This document shows, piece by piece, positions 34,679 to 42,454 of a DNA stretch of 64,000 nt. Every line of letters starts with the position of its first letter. Position 1 is the stretch's first letter. Source of the stretch: Thalassospiraceae bacterium LMO-JJ14. Its GTDB lineage: Bacteria > Pseudomonadota > Alphaproteobacteria > Rhodospirillales > Casp-alpha2. A program made the translations under genes and the position numbers. The notes beneath the pieces were generated by a model. The model had not been told where the DNA came from. It was given only the letters and a program-made list of their open reading frames with translations, and searched no databases. Location of the stretch: the NCBI GenBank assembly GCA_021555105.2, contig CP134604.1:1054001-1118000 (forward strand), written 5' to 3'.

Positions 34679-36997
34679 ATGGCCGACAAAGTCGAGATGG
34701 ATAAACTTGATACGACGGACGAATTGATCGCCGAAGCGCGCACGGAAGCGCCGGGCGAGACGCCGGAAGACATGACGCCCTGGCAGCGCCCGATCACGGC
34801 CTCCATTGATGTTCTCAACCTGTGGGTAGGCCGCATCATCTGCGTTCTGATGATCCCATTGGTTTTGGCCATTGTTTACGAAGTTTTCTCGCGCAATGCG
34901 TTCGCGGTATTGACAGAGATGGACATGAACGACGTGGCCATTTCGTGGGGACTTGGTCCGACTTTATGGGTTTACGATATCAGCCGAATGCTGGGCGGCG
35001 TCATATTTATGGCAGCGTCCGGTTACGCATTGATGCGCGGTGTTCATATTCGCGCCGACTTCTTGTATCGAAACTGGTCCCCCAAGACGCAGGCGACCGT
35101 CGATGCAACGCTGTATTTGGCACTCTATATTCCTGCAATGTTGTTCTTTACCTGGGTCTCGGCGGAGTACTGGTACAAGGCATTTGCCATCGGTGAACAA
35201 GCGAGTGACTCGACGTGGGCGCCGATCTTATGGCCGGCCCGTCTTGCGATGCCGGTGGGCGGTTTTCTGCTTCTTTTGCAAGGCTTCCCGGAACTGTTTC
35301 GCGCATTCCATAAAATGGGCAAGGAACGCGAACGGCTCTTCCTGCGCGTACTCCCTCTTTATGGCGTTGCCTTGCTTGTGTTGGTCGGTGCGGTGTTCTT
35401 CCCCGATGTTGTGCCAATCACAGACTGGTGGAACGAAACGTTTAACCACGAGGGACAGGTCGACATTTCTAAACCGGTAATCGGCCTCATCATGCTCGCG
35501 GTGATGCTGTTCTCGATCTTCGTCGGTTTTCCGATTTCCTTCACCCTCATTTTCCTCGGGTTCGCCTTTGGGACTTGGGGTGCGAACTTCAAACTCGCCA
35601 CATTCCTTATGGCCCTGCAAACCAATTCCGTGATGCTGAGCGACCAGTTGGTTGCGGTTCCGCTCTTCATCTTGATGGGGATTGTGATGGAGAAAGCCGG
35701 ATTGATGGAACGTTTGTTCCAGGCCGTTCAAATGATGATGAGCCGGACAAGGGGCGCGCTATTCATCGCCATCCTGTTCGTGTCGACCATCTTCGCGGCC
35801 GCAACGGGCATCGTCGGCGCATCGGTCACGATCCTCGGGATCATGGCTGCGCGCACGATGAACCGCTCTGGGTATGATGTGAAACTCGCCGCAGGGACGA
35901 TCACAGCGGGCGGGACGCTCGGTATTCTGATCCCGCCTTCGATCATGTTGATTGTCATGGGGCCGGTCCTCGAGGTGCCTGTCACGGATTTGTTCCGCGC
36001 GGCGATCATCCCCGGCATCATGCTCGCGGGGCTCTACATGCTGTATGCGCTCGGACGGTGTTTCATCAATCCAAGCCTCGGCCCCATTCTGCCGCCGGAC
36101 GAGCAGCCTGAAACGTCCAGCTTCTATCTGCTCGAAGTGGCGATGGTTATGGGCGCGCTCGTCTTCCTGATCTGGCTGATCACGCATGGGATAACGAACG
36201 GCTTCGGCTTCCCCATGGGTGCGTTGATTGTTCCGTTCGCCTGGATTGGCGTGATGTGGGCCGTCTATAGGTGGCTCGGGAAAACACGCCCCGGTGGCTT
36301 CTATTTCTCGGACCTTTGGTACGAGTTTTTCATGGGCCTCGTGCCGCCGACCGTGCTCATCGCATTTGCGCTGGGCTCAATCCTTGCCGGTTGGGCGACA
36401 CCTGCCGAAGCTTCGGCCTGCGGCGCATTCGGTGCGGTGCTTCTATCCATGCTTTATGGCAAGTTTTCGATCGAGGAGCTTTATAGCGCTTTGATCAAAA
36501 GCCTGGAGATCACGGTTCTGATCATGTTCCTGGTGGCGGCGTCGAACTTCTTTGGGGCCGTGTTCTCGAACCTCGGTACGCCAACGATGCTGACAGAGCT
36601 TCTACTGACGCTCGATATGTCGCCCGTTTTTATTCTGATCTTGATCATGGCGTTGATCTTCCTGCTCGGATGGCCGCTGGAATGGGTGCCGATCGTCCTT
36701 ATTATCGTTCCCATCCTGGTCCCGACGGTAACGTCGCTTGATCTTGGATTTGAGAACCAGAACGACTTGTTGATCTGGTTCGCGATACTTGTCGCTGTCA
36801 ATTTGCAAACGGCATGGCTGAGCCCACCCGTTGCGCTTTCCGCATACTTCCTGAAGGGCGTTGTCCCGGAGTGGGACCTGCGCGATATCTATTTGGGAAT
36901 GATGCAGTTCATGGTGATCCAGCTGATTGGGCTCACGTTGATCTTCGTGTTCCCGCAAATTGCCTTGTGGCTTCCTAACTATATTTACGGAAATTAG
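34679..36997 (+). CDS. Fused TRAP transporter permease (DctQM)
   Basis: A 772-residue membrane protein joining the small and large TRAP subunits. After a charged cytosolic N-terminus (about 1-45) comes a DctQ-like part (about 45-260), then a DctM part with many helices: GIVMEKAGLMERLFQAVQMMMSRTRGALF, ILFVSTIFAAATGIVGASVTILG, GGTLGILIPPSIMLIVMGPVLEVPVTDLFRAAIIPG. The last third has the family's NLGTPTMLTELLL block. The ATG at 34679 follows GGTGGGGGGC. Fusion of Q and M into one chain is a known TRAP variant. Transports the substrate of the preceding binding protein. Confidence 0.93.
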   Translation: MADKVEMDKLDTTDELIAEARTEAPGETPEDMTPWQRPITASIDVLNLWVGRIICVLMIPLVLAIVYEVFSRNAFAVLTEMDMNDVAISWGLGPTLWVYDISRMLGGVIFMAASGYALMRGVHIRADFLYRNWSPKTQATVDATLYLALYIPAMLFFTWVSAEYWYKAFAIGEQASDSTWAPILWPARLAMPVGGFLLLLQGFPELFRAFHKMGKERERLFLRVLPLYGVALLVLVGAVFFPDVVPITDWWNETFNHEGQVDISKPVIGLIMLAVMLFSIFVGFPISFTLIFLGFAFGTWGANFKLATFLMALQTNSVMLSDQLVAVPLFILMGIVMEKAGLMERLFQAVQMMMSRTRGALFIAILFVSTIFAAATGIVGASVTILGIMAARTMNRSGYDVKLAAGTITAGGTLGILIPPSIMLIVMGPVLEVPVTDLFRAAIIPGIMLAGLYMLYALGRCFINPSLGPILPPDEQPETSSFYLLEVAMVMGALVFLIWLITHGITNGFGFPMGALIVPFAWIGVMWAVYRWLGKTRPGGFYFSDLWYEFFMGLVPPTVLIAFALGSILAGWATPAEASACGAFGAVLLSMLYGKFSIEELYSALIKSLEITVLIMFLVAASNFFGAVFSNLGTPTMLTELLLTLDMSPVFILILIMALIFLLGWPLEWVPIVLIIVPILVPTVTSLDLGFENQNDLLIWFAILVAVNLQTAWLSPPVALSAYFLKGVVPEWDLRDIYLGMMQFMVIQLIGLTLIFVFPQIALWLPNYIYGN

Positions 36998-37071
36998 GGG
37001 GCGTGAGTGACGTATACCATTCGATTGGATGAGCTTCTCGTCTGTCGGCACTTACAAGAGGACCAGGAAAA

Positions 37072-38379
37072 ATGACCCGCGAGTACCTTAAGAAAGCCAC
37101 GTTGACATCGCGCTCGGATTCTAGCGAAACGGCTGAAATCGTTTCCACGATCCTTGCCGAGATTGAAGCGGGCGGTGAAGAAAAAGCGCTCGAGTATGCC
37201 GCGAAGTTCGATAAGTACGAGGGCAATATCGTACTGTCGCCAGAAGAGATCGAAGCCGCGGGGGCAAAGCTTCCGCAAAAGCTTAAGGACGATATTCTCT
37301 TTGCTTACGACAACGTCCGCCGGTTCGCGGAAGCCCAAAAGAACACGGTTGCGGATTTCGAGTACGAGATAAATGAGGGACTGATTGCCGGACAAAAAGC
37401 GATACCGGTATCCGCCGCCGGCTGTTACGTGCCGGCGGGGCGGTACCGCCATATCGCCAGCGCCATCATGACGGTGACGACGGCTGCTGTCGCCGGGTGC
37501 CAGCATATTTCGGTTTGTTCCGCGCCTCAGCCTGAAACGGGCGTCGATCCGGGGGTCGCTTATGCGGCGCATGTTTGCGGCGCGGATACGATTATGGCCA
37601 TCGGCGGAGTGCAGGCTGTGGCGTCCATGGCGTTCGGCTTGTTCGGACAGCCCAAGGCGAACATCATTGTCGGTCCGGGCAATCAGTTTGTCGCTGAGGC
37701 AAAGCGCATGCTGTATGGCCGTGTCGGCATCGACATGATCGCCGGTCCGACGGACAGCTTGATCCTGGCCGACAAGGATGCCGATGCCCATATCGTTGCC
37801 ACCGATCTCGTTAGCCAGGCGGAGCACGGTTACAACTCACCGGTTTGGCTGGTTACCGACCATCGGCCGTTGGCTGAGGATGTCATGGCCCGTGTGCCGG
37901 ACCTTATCGCTGACCTGCCGGAACTCAACCGTGGGAATGCAGAAGCGGCATGGCGCGATTATGCCGAGGTGATTGTCTGTTCAGACCGCGAGGAAATGGC
38001 CAGAACGTCGGACGAATATGCGCCGGAGCATCTGACCGTTCAGGCGGATGATCTGGATTGGTGGCTGGGTCGGTTACAATGTTATGGGTCGCTGTTTCTC
38101 GGCGAAGAAACCACTGTCTCTTATGGGGACAAGGCTTCCGGGACCAACCATGTTCTGCCAACCTCGGGAGCAGCCACGTATACGGGCGGCCTCAGTGTCC
38201 ACAAGTATATGAAGATCGTGACCTGGCAACGGGCCACCCGCGAAGGCGCCAAGAAAGTTGCCGAAGCGACCGCGCGGATTTCGAGACTGGAAGGGATGGA
38301 AGGCCATGCACGGGCTGCGGATGTCAGGCTTGCCAAGTACTTCCCAGGTGAAAACTTCGACCTTACAGCCAAAGGATAG
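37072..38379 (+). CDS. hpsN: Histidinol-dehydrogenase-family enzyme, likely sulfopropanediol 3-dehydrogenase (HpsN type)
   Basis: A 435-residue HisD-fold zinc dehydrogenase. Zinc and catalytic residues are conserved: Q249 and H252 (SQAEHG), E319-H320 (APEHL), D353 (YGDKASGTNHVLPTSG) and H412 (EGMEGH). The C-terminus LEGMEGHARAADVRLAKYFP and the AAGCYVPAGRYRHIASAIMTVTTA core are, from memory, closer to the HpsN group than to biosynthetic HisD. It sits in a TRAP/USP/SDR/ADH operon under LacI control, not a his operon. HpsN oxidises R-2,3-dihydroxypropane-1-sulfonate to sulfolactate with NAD. Function is inferred; a different 1,2-diol or amino alcohol is possible. Confidence 0.7.
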   Translation: MTREYLKKATLTSRSDSSETAEIVSTILAEIEAGGEEKALEYAAKFDKYEGNIVLSPEEIEAAGAKLPQKLKDDILFAYDNVRRFAEAQKNTVADFEYEINEGLIAGQKAIPVSAAGCYVPAGRYRHIASAIMTVTTAAVAGCQHISVCSAPQPETGVDPGVAYAAHVCGADTIMAIGGVQAVASMAFGLFGQPKANIIVGPGNQFVAEAKRMLYGRVGIDMIAGPTDSLILADKDADAHIVATDLVSQAEHGYNSPVWLVTDHRPLAEDVMARVPDLIADLPELNRGNAEAAWRDYAEVIVCSDREEMARTSDEYAPEHLTVQADDLDWWLGRLQCYGSLFLGEETTVSYGDKASGTNHVLPTSGAATYTGGLSVHKYMKIVTWQRATREGAKKVAEATARISRLEGMEGHARAADVRLAKYFPGENFDLTAKG

Positions 38380-38415
38380 TTTGGCGTAGGGCACGGAAAA
38401 TCAAAGGGAGCAACG

Positions 38416-38826
38416 ATGTATCAAAAGGTCCTAGTACCCATGGCATTGGACCATGGAATTTCACCACAGACTTTGGAGATCGCCCGGGCACTTTTGTCGC
38501 CGGGAGGGTCGATCGTCGCCCTGCATGTATTCGAGGTGCCGAAGGGTTCGGTCTCCGCCTATGTTGGTGACGATGTCATCCAAAAGGGTTTCGATAAGGC
38601 AGCCGAGATTTTGCGGGAGAAGGTCTCTCATCTTGACGGTGTCGTCACAGACATCATTCGCGGAGAAGCCCATCGCAAGATCATCGATTACGCCGTCGAG
38701 CATGGTTGTGATTGTATCGTCATCGGGTCCCATAAACCGGATATCACTGACTACTTTATCGGTTCGACCGCCGCGCGGGTGGTCAGGCACGCGCCCTGCG
38801 CAGTCCATGTGCATCGCGACTCCTGA
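38416..38826 (+). CDS. Universal stress protein (UspA family)
   Basis: A 136-residue USP-fold protein (MYQKVLVPMALDH...). The ATP-binding tail is DCIVIGSHKPDITDYFIGSTAARVVRHAPCAVHV, the GxxxxxxxxxGS/T motif of nucleotide-binding USPs. USP domains are often encoded beside TRAP transporters (for example TeaD with TeaABC) and are thought to tune uptake. It lies 36 bp after the HpsN-like gene, in the same operon. Confidence 0.92.
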   Translation: MYQKVLVPMALDHGISPQTLEIARALLSPGGSIVALHVFEVPKGSVSAYVGDDVIQKGFDKAAEILREKVSHLDGVVTDIIRGEAHRKIIDYAVEHGCDCIVIGSHKPDITDYFIGSTAARVVRHAPCAVHVHRDS

Positions 38827-38901
38827 CGGTGTGGCAGGATCGGTGATTGCACCTGGCTGAAGCGTTGCTGGCTGAAATAGTCTTACGTCATCCTTGAAGG
38901 G

Positions 38902-39684
38902 ATGGGATTGGAAAAACGACCTATGCCGTCGCAATTTGATCTTACTGGTTCTGTCGCTCTGGTCACCGGCGCATCTTCCGGCATCGGCCGGCGCATGGCC
39001 GGTGCGCTGGCGGGGGCCGGTGCCAAGGTGATACTTGCCGGTCGGAACGAAGCGCGTCTTGGCGAGGCGCAGGCGTCGATTACAGAGGCAGGCGGCGCGG
39101 CAGAGACCGTGACCGCCGACCTGAACGACAAGGCCGTCATCGACGATCTGTATGCCCGCGCCACCGCACCGTTCGGGGCGCCGACGATCCTCGTCAATGC
39201 GGCGGGCATAAACCTGCGTGAACCGTGGGCCGAGATCAGCATGGAAAGTTGGGACAGGACCATTCACCTGAACCTGAGCGTGCCGTTTTTCCTGGCCCGC
39301 GCCTGTGTGCCGGGGATGGCCGATAAGGGCTATGGCCGGATCATCAACATCGCATCGCTGCAAAGCTACCGGGCGTTTGCCAACTCCATGCCGTATGGCG
39401 CGTCGAAGGGCGGGGTCGTGCAATTGACCCGCGCCATGGCCGAAGCGTGGTCGAAGGATAAAATCAACGCCAACGCCGTTGCCCCCGGGTTTTTTCCGAC
39501 CGAGCTGACTCAGGCGGTTTTCAACAATCCGCAACTCGTCGCGCACAATGCGAAAATGACGGCCATCGGGCGCAACGGCGAACTCGCGGACCTTGACGGC
39601 ATAACGGTATTTCTGGCCTCGCCCGCGTCGGCCTACATCACCGGCCAGACGATCCCCGTCGACGGCGGCTTTACCGCCAAGTAG
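38902..39684 (+). CDS. SDR, possible HpsO-type sulfopropanediol 2-dehydrogenase
   Basis: A 260-residue classical SDR: TGASSGIG at the N-terminus, NAAGINLREP, SLQSYRAFANSMPYGASK with catalytic serine, tyrosine and lysine, and ITGQTIPVDGGF. It resembles the gluconate 5-dehydrogenase subgroup. The start may be 38902 or ATG 38923 (MPSQFDLTG, closer to the family start). In hps-type clusters, an SDR and an ADH act as 2-dehydrogenases that interconvert the DHPS enantiomers; this gene and the next fit those two slots. That role is inferred from context only. Confidence 0.85.
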   Translation: MGLEKRPMPSQFDLTGSVALVTGASSGIGRRMAGALAGAGAKVILAGRNEARLGEAQASITEAGGAAETVTADLNDKAVIDDLYARATAPFGAPTILVNAAGINLREPWAEISMESWDRTIHLNLSVPFFLARACVPGMADKGYGRIINIASLQSYRAFANSMPYGASKGGVVQLTRAMAEAWSKDKINANAVAPGFFPTELTQAVFNNPQLVAHNAKMTAIGRNGELADLDGITVFLASPASAYITGQTIPVDGGFTAK

Positions 39685-39693
39685 GAGGCTTCG

Positions 39694-40698
39694 ATGAAAG
39701 CACTCGTCTATACCGGTCCGAAACAGATCGTCTTTCAGGATTCCCCGGACCCCGAAGCCGAAGCAGGCGATGTCCTGATCGAGGTCGGTGCGGTCGGCAT
39801 TTGCGGATCGGACATGCATGCCTATCTCGGTCATGACGAGCGCCGTCCGGCGCCGCTGATCCTGGGACACGAGGCCGCGGGCGTGGTCCGTGGCGGCATG
39901 CATGACGGCAAGCGCGTGGTCGTCAATCCGCTGGTGACATGCGGGGTGTGCCGCGATTGTCTGTCGGGCCGCGAGAACCTGTGCGCCAAGCGGGAAATCA
40001 TCTCGATGCCGCCACGCCAGGGCGCGTTCGCCGAAAAGATCGTGATCCCGGCGCGCAACATGATCGAGGTGCCGGAAAATCTCGACCTGACCCATGCCGC
40101 GCTGGCCGAGCCGCTGGCGACGTCGTGGCACGGGGTGGCGCTGGCCGACCGTCACGCGGCGAGGCCGCTGGCCGAAGCCCGTGCACTGGTCATGGGATCG
40201 GGGGCCGTCGGGCTGGGGGCGGCACTGGCGCTCAGGGCCTTCGGCTGCTCAGACGTGACGGTTGGCGAAACCAACGAATTGCGCCGCAAGACGGCCTTCT
40301 CGCAGGGCTTCGACAAGGTCGTCGATCCCACTGTTGACGGCGCGCTGGATGCGGGCTTCGCCGATGTCGTCATCGATGCGGTGGGCAACAAGCATACCCG
40401 CGCCGCGGCGGTGCGTTCGGCCCGGCCCGGTTCGGTGATCGTGCATATCGGCTTGGGCGATGGGACCGACGGCTTCGATGCCCGGCGCGTAACGCTGCAG
40501 GAAATCACCTTCGTCGGCGCCTACACCTATACCATGACGGATTTTCGCGCCACGCTGGCGGCGATGGCGTCAGGCGCGCTCGGCGATCTCGACTGGATCG
40601 AGGCACGCGGCCTCGAAGACGGTATTCAGGCCTTCGACGACCTGCTCGAAGGCCGCACCGGGGCGGCCAAGATCATCCTCCACCCGGCTTCTTTGTAG
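39694..40698 (+). CDS. Zinc-dependent alcohol dehydrogenase, possible HpsP
   Basis: A 334-residue medium-chain dehydrogenase. Catalytic zinc ligands C37 (GICGSD), H59-E60 (GHE); structural zinc cysteines C83, C86, C89 and C97 (CGVCRDCLSGRENLC). The NAD-binding motif is GSGAVGLGAALALRA. It begins 9 bp after the SDR stop with AGGAGG before the ATG, so it ends the operon. It would be the second 2-dehydrogenase in a DHPS pathway (inference); other polyols are possible substrates. Confidence 0.9.
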   Translation: MKALVYTGPKQIVFQDSPDPEAEAGDVLIEVGAVGICGSDMHAYLGHDERRPAPLILGHEAAGVVRGGMHDGKRVVVNPLVTCGVCRDCLSGRENLCAKREIISMPPRQGAFAEKIVIPARNMIEVPENLDLTHAALAEPLATSWHGVALADRHAARPLAEARALVMGSGAVGLGAALALRAFGCSDVTVGETNELRRKTAFSQGFDKVVDPTVDGALDAGFADVVIDAVGNKHTRAAAVRSARPGSVIVHIGLGDGTDGFDARRVTLQEITFVGAYTYTMTDFRATLAAMASGALGDLDWIEARGLEDGIQAFDDLLEGRTGAAKIILHPASL

Positions 40699-40701
40699 GT
40701 T

Positions 40702-41532
40702 CTAATCCGTCTCGAAAGCCTTGAAGGCATCGCCGTAACCGCCGTGCCAGCGCGACAGCGCCGGACGGTTTTCGGTGACGTCGCCGGCGCTCCACAGGAT
40801 GCGGGCGCGGTCCATGCCCGGCGTCACTTCGCCGTCGGGGCAGACGATATAGAAATCGCCGTTCTCGATCCGGGGCATCATCACGTCGACGACCTGTTCG
40901 GGCAGCCACGCGCCGGGTTTGTGTTCGCGGTGCCCGGTGGTTGTCCAGCCGGGGATCACCAGATGCGCCGAGACGTTCGGATTATCGCCGTTGCGCAGTT
41001 CGTGTTGCAGGCTTTCCGTGAAGGATTTGATCGCCGCCTTGGTCAGGTTATAGACGGTGTTGCCGGGCGGATTGGTGATGCCCTGTTTGGAGCCCATGTT
41101 GATGACGTATCCCGGCCGGCCGCTTTCGATCATCCCGGGTACAAAGGCCCTGACGCCATGAATGACACCCCACAGGTTGACGTCGACGGTGCGCCGCCAG
41201 TCATTGAGGTCATCCCAGAAACCGGGGCCGACACGGCTCACGGCATTGTTCATCAGGACATCGACAGGGCCGAACCTGCCGGTGACGGTGTCGCGCAGTT
41301 TGCTCATCTGGCCCAAGTCGGCGACGTCGGCGCTGACGGCCATGACGTGTTCCGGATCGGCGGCGGCTTTGCGGACGACGTCCAGTGCGGCATCGAAATC
41401 TTCGGACGCCAGATCGGCCATGCAAACCCGCATGCCGAGAGCGGCGAAACGGTGCGCGGCGGCACGGCCGATGCCGAGCGCGGCACCGGTGATAACGGCG
41501 GTGTTGCCGGCCTTGAAAAGGGTTTCGGGCAT
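40702..41532 (-). CDS. SDR family oxidoreductase
   Basis: A 276-residue classical SDR: TGAALGIGRAAAHRFA, NNAVSRVGPG, NMGSKQG then YNLTK (catalytic tyrosine and lysine), and a family-typical C-terminal extension (PEQVVDVMMPRIENGDFYIVCPDGEVT). The aspartate after the second strand (ADLASED) suggests NAD. The ATG at 41532 follows GGGAGG. It converges on the ADH operon with 3 bp between stops and is divergent from the next SDR. Substrate unknown. Confidence 0.88.
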   Translation of the reverse strand: MPETLFKAGNTAVITGAALGIGRAAAHRFAALGMRVCMADLASEDFDAALDVVRKAAADPEHVMAVSADVADLGQMSKLRDTVTGRFGPVDVLMNNAVSRVGPGFWDDLNDWRRTVDVNLWGVIHGVRAFVPGMIESGRPGYVINMGSKQGITNPPGNTVYNLTKAAIKSFTESLQHELRNGDNPNVSAHLVIPGWTTTGHREHKPGAWLPEQVVDVMMPRIENGDFYIVCPDGEVTPGMDRARILWSAGDVTENRPALSRWHGGYGDAFKAFETD

Positions 41533-41671
41533 ATGGACCTCCCTCGTTTTCGATTCCGTAAGCATGCCATGCCGAGGATCGTGGTCAACGCTCAACGCAT
41601 CAAGGTACACTCTTGAAAGACGCCGTTACAGGCAGCACCTATGAACAAACACATTTGGGGAGGACACATTC

Positions 41672-42454
41672 ATGGAAGTACGTATGGACGGCCGCAACGC
41701 GATCATCACCGGCGGCAGCGCCGGTCTCGGCAAGGCCATGGCCCGGGAATTCGTAAGCTCGGGCGGCAATGTCGCCATCGTTGCGCGGCGTCAGGAAATT
41801 CTCGATCAGGCCAAGGCGGAAATCACCTCGGCGGGTGGCGGCAAGGTGGTGGCGATCTCGGCGGATATCCGCCAGGCATCCGAATGCACCCGTGCCTTCA
41901 GCGAAGCCCAGGCAGCGCTCGGCCAGATCGACATTCTGGTTAATAACGCCGGCACGTCCCGGCGCGGTCCGTTTCTCGACATCAGCGACGAAGACTGGCA
42001 GGAAGATTTCGACCTCAAGGTTTTCTCGGCGATCCGTTTCGCCCGCCTTGTCATCCCCGGCATGCGTGAACGGAAATGGGGGCGCATCATCAACGTGCTG
42101 AATTCCGGCGCCAAGACCCCGCCCGCCGAAGGGGCGCCGACCGCCGTTACCAGGGCTGCCGGCATGGCCATCATGAAGGTGCTGGCAAACGAGAATGCCG
42201 CGCACAACGTGCTCGTCAACTCGCTGCACGTCGGCAAGATCCGCAGCGAACAATGGGAAAAACGCCATGAAAAAGACGAGCGCGGGCTGACGCTCGACGA
42301 GTGGTACGACGAAGAAGGCAAAACCCAGCCCATGGGGCGGCTCGGCACGCCCGAGGAATTTGCCGCCATCGCGTGCCTGCTGTGCTCGGACCGGGGGTCT
42401 TATATTTCCGGTGCGGCGATCAACGTCGACGGTGGTCTCTCGAAGGCTGTGTGA
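41672..42454 (+). CDS. SDR-like protein lacking the catalytic Tyr-Lys pair
   Basis: A 260-residue SDR fold: TGGSAGLGKAMAREF at the N-terminus, NNAGTSRRGPF, and the C-terminal YISGAAINVDGGLSK. At the active site the usual YxxxK reads TAVTR (in SGAKTPPAEGAPTAVTRAAG): tyrosine and lysine are replaced by threonine and arginine, while the serine remains. SDRs with this change are known in some groups and may use another mechanism or none. A GGGGAGGA site precedes the ATG. Its stop TGA abuts the stop of the convergent monooxygenase. Confidence 0.85.
   Translation: MEVRMDGRNAIITGGSAGLGKAMAREFVSSGGNVAIVARRQEILDQAKAEITSAGGGKVVAISADIRQASECTRAFSEAQAALGQIDILVNNAGTSRRGPFLDISDEDWQEDFDLKVFSAIRFARLVIPGMRERKWGRIINVLNSGAKTPPAEGAPTAVTRAAGMAIMKVLANENAAHNVLVNSLHVGKIRSEQWEKRHEKDERGLTLDEWYDEEGKTQPMGRLGTPEEFAAIACLLCSDRGSYISGAAINVDGGLSKAV

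Noticed and set aside
37072-38379. Calling the HisD-like gene the biosynthetic histidinol dehydrogenase
   Set aside because: No other his genes are present, and it lies within a TRAP/SDR/ADH operon under LacI control. The C-terminal pattern fits the HpsN group better.
38461-40155. 564-codon minus-strand frame across the USP, SDR and ADH genes
   Set aside because: It spans three genes with intact motifs on the opposite strand and shows no family features.
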